33,443 bases of DNA from Spirochaetota bacterium. GTDB taxonomy: Bacteria > Spirochaetota > Spirochaetia > CADAEX01. Positions 1 to 8,371 of this stretch are shown piece by piece. The stretch's first letter is position 1. Every line of letters begins with the position of its first letter. The translations under genes were made by a program, and so were the position numbers. The notes beneath the pieces are model-generated. The model searched no databases. It saw nothing but the letters and a program-made list of their open reading frames with translations, and was not told the origin of the DNA. The stretch spans positions 1-33,443 of the forward strand of contig WQTU01000125.1 in the NCBI GenBank assembly GCA_009786125.1. Reading direction: 5' to 3'.

Positions 1-38
1 AATGAACCGGAAAATTACCAAAGGGGAAAAGTAGCTAT

Positions 39-95
39 GGTAACATTTTCTATATGAGGCAGCCATAACTTTCGGTAACATTTTAAAATGAGGCA
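39..95. repeat. IS21-type terminal repeats (edge of an element to the left)
   Basis: Two direct repeats start at 39 and 74, 35 bp apart. Both begin GGTAACATTTT and end ATGAGGCA. Short repeated blocks just inside a terminus ending in CA are typical of IS21-family (IstA/IstB) elements, and the repeats at the far right of the window have a related design (GGTATCATTTT read on the minus strand). No transposase is present, so this could be the end of an element lying left of the window or a remnant. Identity as IS21 is inference. Confidence 0.45.
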
Positions 96-186
96 TCTCG
101 GACTTTGGCGGTGTTTGTCGATGTTTTAGATTCCGCTATTCTCAATAGCACCCGGCGCTCGCTTTGCGCGTGCTTTACACGTATAG

Positions 187-2196
187 CTACCTGCTTTGCA
201 ATGTCGCAGAGCCGGACGCAACGTCCATGATGCAGTCGTTTCTGGCAGCCTCAAGAATTTCTTTATCTTCTATAATATTTGCGATTTTGAATTCCGCAAA
301 CCCGGACTGCCGAATGCCCGCAATATCGCCATGCCCTCTAAGTTTCAAATCCTCTTCTGCTATTTTAAACCCATCAGTGCTTTCTTTAATAATTCTGAGC
401 CTGGCTTTTGCTTCATCAGTAAGGTCCTTGGAGAAAACCAGAAAAGTGTAAGACTCATATTCACTGCGCCCGATTCTTCCCCTGAGCTGATGCAGGGCTG
501 TTAAACCAAATCTTTCTGCGTGTTCAATTACCATGCAGGTAGCTTTGGGTACATCAACCCCAACTTCCACAATACTCGTTGCCACAAGGATATTGATTTT
601 GCCTGCTGCAAACTCTTTCATCACTTCTTCTTTTATCTCTTCGCTAAGCCGGGAATGCAGCATCGCGCATTTATAGATGGGGAATATTTTTTCTGCAAGA
701 AGTTTAAACATTGCCTGCGCATTTTTTAGATTAAGCGAAGCCGACTCTTCAATGAGCGGATATATAAAGTATGCCTGAAAACCTTTTTCAAGTTCTTTTT
801 TTACCCAGTCATAAACTTTATATATATTTTCCTGAAAAACAGAATGAGTTTTTATCGGTACGCGGCCTTTTGGCATTGTTTTAATTGTCGAAACAGCAAT
901 ATCGCCGAAAAAAGTCATTTGAAGTGTCCTGGGAATAGGGGTGGCTGTCATCATAAGATAATCAGCATCTTTTCCTTTTTCTGCGAGAGTTGATCGTTGC
1001 GCGACTCCGAATTTGTGCTGCTCATCTACAATTATGAAGCCAAGATTTTTGAATTTTACAGGATCAGAAAGCAGGGAGTGTGTTCCTATAATAAGGTCGA
1101 TATCTCCGGATTCAAGAGCCGAGCGCACATACTTTTTCTTGGCTTCGGGAATCCTGCCGGAAAGAAAAGCCATTTTAATCTCCGAATGAGGCGAAGGCTG
1201 TGAAAAAAGCCTTGACGCTGTTTCAAGATGCTGCTTTGCAAGCAGCTCGGTCGGAGCCATAAACGCTACCTGATACCCGGAATCTATGTATGGAAGCGCA
1301 GAGAGAAATGCCACAATTGTTTTGCCGCACCCTACATCGCCCTGGAGTATTCTGTTCATTGGGGAATCAGCAGCGCCGTCATTATAAATATCTTCGATTG
1401 CTGCTTTTTGGTCTTCGGTTAACGAAAAAGAAAGAGCTTTTAATATTTCTTTCTGCAGCTTGCGCGACAAAACTCTTTTCTCCCTTTTTTGCGCCTGCAA
1501 AGCATCTTTTTTTGATTCCAAAATATTTCGCTGAAAAATAAAAAACTCTTCATACTTTAAAGTTCTAATTGCTTTTTCAAGGAGCTGCCTGTTTTCCGGA
1601 AAGTGTATATTGGAAATTGCTTCTGCGTGTGTTAACAGATTATTTTTATGCAAAATATGTTCGGGCAAAATATTCTTTGCATATCTACCTTCTGTCTCAA
1701 TTGCGCTGCGTATAACTTTCCGCAGAAACCCCTGGGTAAGATCCGAAGTTAGCGGATATACAGGAAGAATTTTAAGAAAATTTACAGGCGCATTGCTAAG
1801 TTTTTCCAATTCAAAATTACTCGCCTGGATTTCTCCGTAACGAAAGGAAAAAGTTGCATGGATATAATAAAATTCTTCGAGTTGAATTGATTTTGCAAGA
1901 AAATTTCTTCCAAAGCAGACAAGCGCTGCCTGGTCGGAGTTATCGCTAATATGGATTTTAAGTGTTTTTTCCTTACCGCAAAATAAATAAGAAAAGTTAT
2001 CTGTTTTACATATTGCAGTAATTGTTACAGGCTCCCCATTATTTTTTCGAACATCAGAAAGCGACGAGACAGCATCCCTGAACTCATAAGTGCGGGGGAA
2101 ATAATATAACAGATCGCTTGTTGAGAAAATACCTGCCTCTTTAAGATACTTTATGGAGGCATCCCCGACTCCTTTAAGCATTTTGAGAGAAGGCAT
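187..2196 (-). CDS. recG: ATP-dependent DNA helicase RecG
   Basis: RecG remodels branched DNA such as stalled replication forks and Holliday junctions in recombination and repair. The 669-aa protein has the family layout: an N-terminal wedge/OB region (about 1-240), then a two-lobed superfamily 2 helicase core. Visible motifs are Walker A GDVGCGKT (286-293), the RecG-type box DEQH (391-394), TATPIPRT (417-424) and QLRGRIGR in the C-terminal lobe. Length is slightly below the usual ~690. The last residues (about NDCIMDVASGSATLQSR) look unlike the usual RecG tail, and the stop codon lies in a hairpin-like sequence related to the repeat upstream of dnaE, so the C-terminus may have been altered. 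It starts 12 nt after the stop of the YggT gene, so the two are probably cotranscribed. A short hairpin (135-149, GCTATT arms) follows but has no T-run. Confidence 0.96.
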   Translation of the reverse strand: MPSLKMLKGVGDASIKYLKEAGIFSTSDLLYYFPRTYEFRDAVSSLSDVRKNNGEPVTITAICKTDNFSYLFCGKEKTLKIHISDNSDQAALVCFGRNFLAKSIQLEEFYYIHATFSFRYGEIQASNFELEKLSNAPVNFLKILPVYPLTSDLTQGFLRKVIRSAIETEGRYAKNILPEHILHKNNLLTHAEAISNIHFPENRQLLEKAIRTLKYEEFFIFQRNILESKKDALQAQKREKRVLSRKLQKEILKALSFSLTEDQKAAIEDIYNDGAADSPMNRILQGDVGCGKTIVAFLSALPYIDSGYQVAFMAPTELLAKQHLETASRLFSQPSPHSEIKMAFLSGRIPEAKKKYVRSALESGDIDLIIGTHSLLSDPVKFKNLGFIIVDEQHKFGVAQRSTLAEKGKDADYLMMTATPIPRTLQMTFFGDIAVSTIKTMPKGRVPIKTHSVFQENIYKVYDWVKKELEKGFQAYFIYPLIEESASLNLKNAQAMFKLLAEKIFPIYKCAMLHSRLSEEIKEEVMKEFAAGKINILVATSIVEVGVDVPKATCMVIEHAERFGLTALHQLRGRIGRSEYESYTFLVFSKDLTDEAKARLRIIKESTDGFKIAEEDLKLRGHGDIAGIRQSGFAEFKIANIIEDKEILEAARNDCIMDVASGSATLQSR

Positions 2197-2208
2197 TTTA
2201 AAACTCTG

Positions 2209-2790
2209 CTAAAACGGAAGCGCTGTAGCTAACTCTGCAAGAAAATTAATTACAAATGCGCCTGCAAAATAAAAAATCATTATTGCAACACATAACAATA
2301 TAAGATTTGTAGTATAACTGCCATTTTTTACAAAAAAAGATGCAATCTTTGCAGATACTGGACCTAACAATGAATCAAGGCTTGTCAGCACAGGGGAAAT
2401 GGCATTTGGTCTTACGAGATAAATTACAAACCTTATAATAGTAATAAAAAACAGAAAAACAAATAAAGTAGATATTGCATTCCATAATGCAATTATAACA
2501 ATTGCAAGTATTGCGCCAAATGAAATAGTTCCAAGGTCCCCGAATTTATTAAGAATGTCTCCGGCGATAACGAGCACGGCTAACGCAACTATGGGCGAAA
2601 AATCAATATATCCTATAGTAAAAGCCCGTATTCTTCTAAAAATATTAAGATATGGATCACACAGCCTTGGCAAAAGCCCTTTTTCATTATAATTCTGAGA
2701 CCCAAGCCAGGACATTATAATTCTCCCTATAATAAGAAGCATATAGATAGAAATTGCTCCGACCATAAAATCCGTAAAATTCTTTAACAT
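2209..2790 (-). CDS. YggT family integral membrane protein
   Basis: This 193-aa hydrophobic protein has the look of a tandem YggT-domain protein. An N-terminal helix (LKNFTDFMVGAISIYMLLII) is followed by RIIMSWLGSQNYNE, then PYLNIFRRIRAFTIGYIDFSPIVAL, the conserved YggT pattern of a short polar stretch, PxLxxFR and DFSP. A second, more diverged copy occupies the C-terminal half. YggT proteins sit in the cytoplasmic membrane; their role is not well defined, with links to osmotic tolerance and cell division or envelope functions in other bacteria. The ATG is preceded by a GAGG Shine-Dalgarno at good spacing. It lies between dnaE (56 bp upstream) and recG (12 bp downstream) on the same strand, suggesting one transcript. 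Confidence 0.85.
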   Translation of the reverse strand: MLKNFTDFMVGAISIYMLLIIGRIIMSWLGSQNYNEKGLLPRLCDPYLNIFRRIRAFTIGYIDFSPIVALAVLVIAGDILNKFGDLGTISFGAILAIVIIALWNAISTLFVFLFFITIIRFVIYLVRPNAISPVLTSLDSLLGPVSAKIASFFVKNGSYTTNLILLCVAIMIFYFAGAFVINFLAELATALPF

Positions 2791-2846
2791 AAATACCTCT
2801 GTTTATAAATTATATCTTATCACACATTTCACGCAAAGTACCATTA

Positions 2847-5800
2847 TTACTCTCTCCATACAGATTTCACAAATGGATATAATTCTGCTTTTTTAATAAA
2901 AACATCGTCCGAAATAGTTCTAACTTGCGGAGCTGCTTTTATAATTATCTCTTTGTCCGGTTTTTCGTCAATATGAAAAAATACCTGACAAGTTCCGCTA
3001 TTTTCAAGTAAAAAAGATTTGAATGTATCAAGATTCTCCTGCGTAATATTTTCGGCAACAGCAAAATGCATTTCTTTATAGCCAGCCTCGCCAAGCTCTT
3101 CGGGGTTTACAACTTTTTCGCACACAAGCTTGGGCTCGAAACCATGTTTGTCAACCTTTACAATAAATCCAAGAGCTTTTTCTTCTATAACAAGATTCCT
3201 GAAATTAGTCCAGGCTTGAGGATACATTATAATCGATCCTTCGCCCTCGTATGTTTCAATTGTAACAGCAGCCATTTGTTCCATTTTTTTTGTTGTAAAC
3301 TGCTTAACAACTTTAACAGTACCCAGCAGAGTATATTTTCTGTCATGCCCCGATCTTCCCAGATGGCTTATATCAAGAGTAACGCATTTATCATATATTT
3401 TTTTATATTCGTCCAATGGGTGCCCGGAAAAATAAAACCCAAGATTTTCTTTTTCAAACGCAAGAAGCTCTTTGCTTGGCCACTCAGGCGCTTCTTCAAG
3501 TTCAATTTCCGGAAACTCATTTTTATCAGAAGAGTCAAATAACGAAGTTTGTCCGTATTTTCTGTTCTCCTGCTCGCGGGAGGCAGTTTCAACAAGCCTT
3601 TCGATATTATTGTAAAGTGTTGCTCTTCCCCTTTTTTCAATACTGTCAAAAAGACCAGATTTTACAGTTGTTTCAAAAACCTTTTTATTTATTACGCGCA
3701 AATCACTTCTGTTTATAAAATCCGTAAAACTTTTATATAACCCGTTTTGGTTTCTTTCTCTAATAATTTCTTCAACAGCAGCAGTCCCAACATTTTTTAT
3801 TCCGATTAACCCATAGATAATTTTTCCTTCTTTTACAGTAAAATCCTTTTCAGAAAGATTTATATCCGGCGGAAGTATCTCAAGCCCCAGAGCTCTTGTT
3901 TCTGCAATATATTCAGAAAGTTTTTCTGTATCATGAATCTCGTTTGTAAGGTTAGCTGACATAAATTCAGCAGGATAATTAGCCTTAAGATATGCAGTCT
4001 GATACGCAAGAACAGAATAAGCCGCAGCATGAGATTTGTTAAACCCGTACCCGGCAAAAGGAAGAAGGATATTAAAAATATCTAAAGCAAATTGTTCGCT
4101 GTATCCGTTTTTCTTCGCTCCTTCTATAAACTCAGATCTTATCTCTGCCATTGCCTCAACAATTTTCTTACCCATTGCTTTGCGCAGAATATCTGCTTTG
4201 CCTAGAGAGAACCCTGCAATTATTTGGGCAACCTGCATAACCTGTTCCTGGTAAACTATAACCCCGTAAGTAGGCTTTAAAATATTTTCGAGCGAAGGAT
4301 GCGGGTACTCAATTTTTCTTTTCCCATTCTTTGAATCAATAAACTGAGGTATATTCTCCATTGGTCCTGGCCGGTAAAGCGCGTTTAACGCAGTAAGGTC
4401 TTCTATGCTGCCTGGTTTTGCTTCTTTTAAATTTTTCTGCATACCTCCGCTTTCAAACTGAAACACACAAGCGCTTTTTCCCTCTCCAAGCATACGGAAA
4501 GTTTTTTCATCAAACTCAGGTATTTCTTCTATATTAAAATTTATACCCCTTTTTCGTATAAGCGCTACTGTATTTTTTATAAGAGTAAGCGTTTTAAGCC
4601 CAAGAATATCCATTTTTACAAGACCGCATTCCTCAAGCTGCTCCATTGTAAACTGAGTAGAAACAGCCCCTGTTTTTGTGTCCTTGTAAAGAGGGACATA
4701 GGTCATAAGGTCTTCTTTGCCTATAACAATACCAGACGCGTGTAACGACTGATGCCTGTTCAGCCCCTCAAGCGTTCTTGAAATATCCGCAAGTTTCTGG
4801 TATATGCCGCCCTTGTTTATAACCTTTTGCAGCTCTTCCTCTTTTTTTATTGCAGCATCAAGACTTTTTGCATCAAAAGGAACAAGCTTCGTTATCATAT
4901 TAGATTCTTCAAAAGGAATATCAAGAACCCTTGCAACATCCTTTAACACAGCCTTTGGCTTTAATGTACCAAAAGTTATAATCTGCCCGACCCTTTCCGA
5001 CCCATATTTGCGGGTAACATAATCTATAACCTCCTGGCGGCCCTCGTAGCAAAAGTCTATATCAAAATCAGGCATTGAAATCCTCTCAGGATTTAAAAAC
5101 CGCTCAAAAAGAAGCCCGTATTTTATAGGATCAATATTTGTTATAAAAAGAGCATAAGCAACAATAGAACCAGCACCCGAACCGCGGCCTGGTCCAACCG
5201 GAATCCCATTCTCAAGCGCATAGCGAATAAAATCCCAAACAATAAGAAAATATCCGGTAAAACCCATAGAAATAATTATATTAAGCTCATAGTCAACCCG
5301 CGCCTGTATCTCCGGAGTTATTCCGGCATATCTTTTCTCAAGCCCCTGCTGCGTTATATGACGCAAGTAATCATCCGTGGAATTGAACTCCTGCGGTATC
5401 TCGAAATCAGGAAGCAGCGGTCCCGGCAGCTCTAACTCGATATTGCACATATCAGCAATTTTTACACTGTTTGCAACAGCCTGCGGCACAGAGCTGAATA
5501 TCTCTATCATCTCTTCCTGAGGCTTCAAATAATACTCTTTTTTCTCAAAAACAAGCCGCTTTTCATCCGAAAGCTTTTTCTGCGTACCAATACACAGCAA
5601 AATTTCCTGCGCCTCAGCATCTTCCTTGTTTATATAATGAATATCATTCGTCGCAACTAAAGGTATCCCCGTCTTTTCCGATATCCTGCACAACCCCGCG
5701 TTCGCAGTTTTTTGCTCCGGCATCCCATGATCCTGAAGCTCCAGATAAAAATTGCCCCGCCCAAAAAGCGCATCATACTCAAGCGCAGTTTTTAAAGCTT

Positions 5801-6263
5801 CCTCTTCCTTGCCGTCAAGAACAAGCGAAGGCACAATCCCCGAAACACAGGCGCTCAGACAAATAAGATTTTCGCTAAATTGCTTTAAAGTTTCAAAGTC
5901 TATCCGCGGCTTATAATAAAAACCTTCTATATAAGAGATCGACGTAAGCTTGATAAGATTTTGATACCCCGCCTTGTTTTTCGCAAGCAAAATAAGGTGA
6001 TGGTATTTGTTGCCGTCTTCTGTACCGCTTTTCACCTTCATTGAGCCAGGCGCAACATAAAATTCATTGCCAAGTATCGGTTTTATCTCATTTTTTAAGC
6101 ACTCTTTGTAAAATTTAAGCGCCCCGAACATATTCCCATGGTCGGTTATGGCAAGCGCGTCCATGTCCAGCTCTTTTGCTTTTTTTATAAGACCCGGAAT
6201 GCTTGCAGCACCGTCGAGAAGTGAAAAATCTGTATGATTGTGAAGATGAATAAATTCCGACAT
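2847..6263 (-). CDS. dnaE: DNA polymerase III subunit alpha
   Basis: This is the replicative polymerase catalytic subunit, 1138 aa from the chosen start. An N-terminal PHP domain begins HLHNHTDFSLLDGA with His6, His8 and His10. The polymerase domain carries PDFDIDF with catalytic Asp399, Asp401 and Asp403 region, and KMDILGLKTL with the third Asp (552). A PGRGSGAGSIVAY motif (about 358-370) and C-terminal helix-hairpin-helix and OB regions follow. The open frame continues upstream to a GTG at 6344, adding 27 residues, but that extension is encoded partly by the 60-bp tandem repeat and lacks conservation to the family. DnaE proteins normally start just before the HxHxH motif, so I chose ATG 6263. 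No good Shine-Dalgarno is visible before it. It is the first gene of the dnaE-yggT-recG group. Confidence 0.97.
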   Translation of the reverse strand: MSEFIHLHNHTDFSLLDGAASIPGLIKKAKELDMDALAITDHGNMFGALKFYKECLKNEIKPILGNEFYVAPGSMKVKSGTEDGNKYHHLILLAKNKAGYQNLIKLTSISYIEGFYYKPRIDFETLKQFSENLICLSACVSGIVPSLVLDGKEEEALKTALEYDALFGRGNFYLELQDHGMPEQKTANAGLCRISEKTGIPLVATNDIHYINKEDAEAQEILLCIGTQKKLSDEKRLVFEKKEYYLKPQEEMIEIFSSVPQAVANSVKIADMCNIELELPGPLLPDFEIPQEFNSTDDYLRHITQQGLEKRYAGITPEIQARVDYELNIIISMGFTGYFLIVWDFIRYALENGIPVGPGRGSGAGSIVAYALFITNIDPIKYGLLFERFLNPERISMPDFDIDFCYEGRQEVIDYVTRKYGSERVGQIITFGTLKPKAVLKDVARVLDIPFEESNMITKLVPFDAKSLDAAIKKEEELQKVINKGGIYQKLADISRTLEGLNRHQSLHASGIVIGKEDLMTYVPLYKDTKTGAVSTQFTMEQLEECGLVKMDILGLKTLTLIKNTVALIRKRGINFNIEEIPEFDEKTFRMLGEGKSACVFQFESGGMQKNLKEAKPGSIEDLTALNALYRPGPMENIPQFIDSKNGKRKIEYPHPSLENILKPTYGVIVYQEQVMQVAQIIAGFSLGKADILRKAMGKKIVEAMAEIRSEFIEGAKKNGYSEQFALDIFNILLPFAGYGFNKSHAAAYSVLAYQTAYLKANYPAEFMSANLTNEIHDTEKLSEYIAETRALGLEILPPDINLSEKDFTVKEGKIIYGLIGIKNVGTAAVEEIIRERNQNGLYKSFTDFINRSDLRVINKKVFETTVKSGLFDSIEKRGRATLYNNIERLVETASREQENRKYGQTSLFDSSDKNEFPEIELEEAPEWPSKELLAFEKENLGFYFSGHPLDEYKKIYDKCVTLDISHLGRSGHDRKYTLLGTVKVVKQFTTKKMEQMAAVTIETYEGEGSIIMYPQAWTNFRNLVIEEKALGFIVKVDKHGFEPKLVCEKVVNPEELGEAGYKEMHFAVAENITQENLDTFKSFLLENSGTCQVFFHIDEKPDKEIIIKAAPQVRTISDDVFIKKAELYPFVKSVWRE

Positions 6264-6323
6264 ATTTGATTTTATACTGATACTATAGCCTACTTCTGCA
6301 TCTGTTGCAAACAAAAAGCTTAG

Positions 6324-6438
6324 CGAGCGTGATTTTCCATACACGCGAAGCTACACAGTGTCCATTGAGGACACTGTGCCAAACGAGCGTGATTTTCCAT
6401 ACACGCGAAGCTACACAGTGTCCATCGAGGACACTGTG
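6324..6438. repeat. Two tandem 60-bp units, each with two hairpins
   Basis: Two 55-bp copies (6324-6378 and 6384-6438) differ at one base (6366 T versus 6426 C) and repeat with a 60-bp period. Each contains a GCGTG/CACGC hairpin and a stronger one with perfect 10-bp arms CACAGTGTCC/GGACACTGTG around a 5-nt loop. They lie in the leader of dnaE. There is no T-run, so they are not classic terminators; they may be an extragenic palindromic repeat or a regulatory leader structure. A shorter similar sequence covers the recG stop (168-190). Confidence 0.85.
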
Positions 6439-6499
6439 TAACCGCTTGGGCTGATTATTTGTATTGGCAGACGCAAGATAAAAAGACTCTAAAACGTAT

Positions 6500-6712
6500 T
6501 AAGGAACCGCTGATTTATTCAATCGAGAATAAATTGCGCAGCATCCCGAACTTGTTCGGGGCTACAACACCTTATTATCCTTTTTTCGCAGTTTTCTGCA
6601 AGAAAACGAGAAAAAATATGGAAGCATTGCCCCAAAGGGATATTAATTAGAGTCAAATAAGAACCTACTATTAATTTTTTAAAATGGTAGGTTCTTAATC
6701 AGTGCTTCCTTA
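6500..6712. mobile_element. MITE-like element, copy 1
   Basis: This 213-bp non-coding block has imperfect terminal inverted repeats: TTAAGGAACCGCTGATTTA at the left and, read on the other strand, TTAAGGAAGCACTGATTAA at the right (16 of 19 match). A TA dinucleotide lies at each edge, as expected for IS630/Tc1-mariner-type insertion. Inside are hairpins, including CCCGAAC/GTTCGGG and a 14-bp stem starting AAGAACCTAC. A second copy in the same orientation lies at 9723-9932 and shares an identical ~50-nt core (6628-6679 here). No transposase gene is in the window, so the element would be non-autonomous. Confidence 0.75.
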
Positions 6713-6753
6713 ACAATTTTTTGAAAGATATTGATCGGCAACCATTTTCCGGC

Positions 6754-6787
6754 ACAGACTTTTTCTCATTGATGAAGTCTGTTTTTG
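6754..6787 (+). terminator. Orphan Rho-independent terminator-like hairpin
   Basis: Perfect 8-bp arms ACAGACTT (6754-6761) and AAGTCTGT (6775-6782) enclose a 13-nt loop and are followed by a T-run on the plus strand. There is no plus-strand gene upstream that it could terminate; the MITE is immediately to the left. It may be left from a lost gene or end an unseen small RNA. Confidence 0.5.
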
Positions 6788-6825
6788 TTCTATACAGTAT
6801 GGCAAAAAAATTGGCTTGCAGATAA

Positions 6826-6854
6826 TTGACTTTTTAAAGCATCATCTTTATACT
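6826..6854 (+). promoter_or_regulatory. Sigma-70-type promoter for the zinc-ribbon gene
   Basis: The -35 box TTGACT (6826-6831) and the -10 box TATACT (6849-6854) are separated by exactly 17 bp; each box differs from consensus at one position. Expected transcription start is near 6861, giving a leader of about 20 nt with AAGGAG before the ATG at 6882. This is among the clearest promoters in the window. Confidence 0.75.
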
Positions 6855-6881
6855 AATACACAGAAACAACAAGGAGTTGAG

Positions 6882-7076
6882 ATGTCTAAAGCACACAGAG
6901 GAAGCGGGCTGGCAGGAAAGCCGAATGGCGGCAGAGGTTTATGCCCTGTTTGCAAAAGAACCGGAATTAAAATTGTATACGAATACGAATCAGAAGGTAA
7001 AAAGTTCAAAATATGTAAAACCTGTAAAGCAGCTATTGCAAATGGTAAAATGAAAGAAGCTGTAGCAGCTCTTTAA
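6882..7076 (+). CDS. Small zinc-ribbon protein, function unknown
   Basis: The 64-aa product starts MSKAHRGSGLAGKPNGG and is basic at its N-terminus. It contains two Cys pairs, CPVC (21-24) and CKTC (45-48), arranged as a treble-clef/zinc-ribbon-like knuckle pair around a short beta-rich segment, so zinc binding is likely. The size, Gly/Lys-rich start and strong expression signals resemble a ribosome- or nucleic-acid-associated protein, but I do not recognise a named family. An in-frame extension to 6816 exists; I rejected it because AAGGAG lies 5 nt before ATG 6882 and the promoter overlaps the extension. The M48 gene starts 50 bp downstream on the same strand and may share the transcript. 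Confidence 0.85.
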   Translation: MSKAHRGSGLAGKPNGGRGLCPVCKRTGIKIVYEYESEGKKFKICKTCKAAIANGKMKEAVAAL

Positions 7077-7085
7077 ACTGCATAT

Positions 7086-7126
7086 AGGCGAAGTCTTCTC
7101 CGGCTTGCGCCGGGGAGATTGCACCT
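7086..7126 (+). promoter_or_regulatory. Hairpin that covers the ribosome-binding site of the M48 gene
   Basis: A core stem CCGGC/GCCGG with TTGC loop extends outward imperfectly from AGG (7086-7088) to CCT (7124-7126). The right arm contains the GGGGAG Shine-Dalgarno (7112-7117) of the downstream ATG at 7127, so folding would sequester it. No T-run follows, so a terminator is less likely. Translational control or coupling is inference. Confidence 0.45.
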
Positions 7127-8371
7127 ATGAATATTTTATCTGTTTTCTTAATATTTTTCTTTTCAAAACTTATTTTAGATCTCCTGCTTGATATTCTAAA
7201 CTTAAAAACAATCGCCAAAACCAATGAAATCCCCGGTTTTCTGAAAGCCCATCTTTCCGAAGAAGATTTCTCCAAAACAAAGAGATACACTGTCTCAAAA
7301 GAGAAGTTCAGCATTTTTCAAACAGTTTGCCAGGCTATAGTTCTGCTTGCTTTTATATTTTCCGGCTGCTTTGGAAGAATCGAAGTTTTCCTCGTGCAGT
7401 GGGGATTGCCCGGGTATATCGAAGGAATCATTTTTATTTACATAGTTAGTTTTATTCTCTCTTTTCTTATGTTTCCGTTTAGCGTCTATTTTGAATTTGT
7501 TATTGAGAAAAAATATGGATTTAGCAACATGACTGCTTCCATGTTTATTCTCGATCTTGTTAAAAGCACGCTTATTGGGATAATTATCTCTTTTCCGTTG
7601 CTTCTTGCTCTCTTCTGGTTTGTTGACAGCACAGGCAGCCTCTGGTGGATTTTTGCTTTTATTTTTACAATGATTTTTCAGATAGTGCTGATTATTCTGT
7701 ATCCTCTTGTTATTGCCCCAATTTTTAATAAATTTGAAAAACTTGAAGAGGGCTCTCTTACTGAGCGGCTTTTTGCTCTGGCTTCGAAGCTGGATTTTAA
7801 TATAAGCGGTATTTTTAAAATGGATGGCAGCAAAAGATCGAAACACTCGAACGCTTATTTTACCGGTCTCGGGAAAACAAAAAGAGTTGTTCTTTTTGAT
7901 ACTTTGCTCAATTTGCTGAAAGATAACGAACTTGAAGCAGTTCTCGCTCATGAGATAGGGCACTACAAAAAACGCCATCTTATTAAGGGAATTATTCTTT
8001 CTCTTGCAGTAATGTTCTGCGGATTTTTTGTTATTAGCTTATTGCTGCATTTTGAGCCACTTTTTCTTGCATTCGGATTTACCGGGAGCAGCACTTATGG
8101 TATTATTACACTGATGATGCTTTATTCATCCTGTTTTACTTTTTTCCTGACACCGTTATTCAACTTGTTTTCGAGAAAAAATGAGTATGAAGCAGACAGA
8201 TACGCTGTTTTGGCTGTAGAAAATAAAGAAAGCCTAAAGGATGCGCTTCTTAAGCTTGGGAAGGATAATCTTTCTAATCCTGTTCCGCATCCTTTATACA
8301 GCTTTTTTCACTATTCGCACCCTGTTCTTAGCGAACGGCTTAAAGCTATAGAAAAAACATCTACTTTTTGA
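7127..8371 (+). CDS. M48 family (Ste24/CAAX protease-like) membrane metallopeptidase
   Basis: This 414-aa polytopic membrane protein has the Ste24p/HtpX-superfamily zinc site: HEIGH (275-279, in VLAHEIGHYKKRH) and the third ligand Glu353 in NEYEADRYA. Several hydrophobic helices precede the active site and two follow it between HExxH and Glu353, as in Ste24-type enzymes. Family members cleave misfolded membrane proteins or, in eukaryotes, prenylated CAAX peptides; in bacteria a role in membrane-protein quality control is likely. The C-terminal HPLYSFFHYSHPVLSERLKAIE matches the conserved (S/T)HPPLxERIxAI-type end. The GGGGAG ribosome-binding site lies in a hairpin. The last 11 bp overlap the convergent cpgS-like gene. 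Confidence 0.92.
   Translation: MNILSVFLIFFFSKLILDLLLDILNLKTIAKTNEIPGFLKAHLSEEDFSKTKRYTVSKEKFSIFQTVCQAIVLLAFIFSGCFGRIEVFLVQWGLPGYIEGIIFIYIVSFILSFLMFPFSVYFEFVIEKKYGFSNMTASMFILDLVKSTLIGIIISFPLLLALFWFVDSTGSLWWIFAFIFTMIFQIVLIILYPLVIAPIFNKFEKLEEGSLTERLFALASKLDFNISGIFKMDGSKRSKHSNAYFTGLGKTKRVVLFDTLLNLLKDNELEAVLAHEIGHYKKRHLIKGIILSLAVMFCGFFVISLLLHFEPLFLAFGFTGSSTYGIITLMMLYSSCFTFFLTPLFNLFSRKNEYEADRYAVLAVENKESLKDALLKLGKDNLSNPVPHPLYSFFHYSHPVLSERLKAIEKTSTF

Noticed and set aside
6264-6344. N-terminal extension of DnaE to GTG 6344
   Set aside because: The added codons partly come from the tandem repeat, and DnaE families begin just before the HxHxH motif, so ATG 6263 is preferred.
6459-6650. 63-aa plus-strand reading frame
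   Set aside because: It lies largely within MITE copy 1, whose counterpart is not conserved as a frame, and has no ribosome-binding site.
6816-6881. Longer start of the zinc-ribbon protein
   Set aside because: The upstream codons overlap the promoter; ATG 6882 has a strong AAGGAG.
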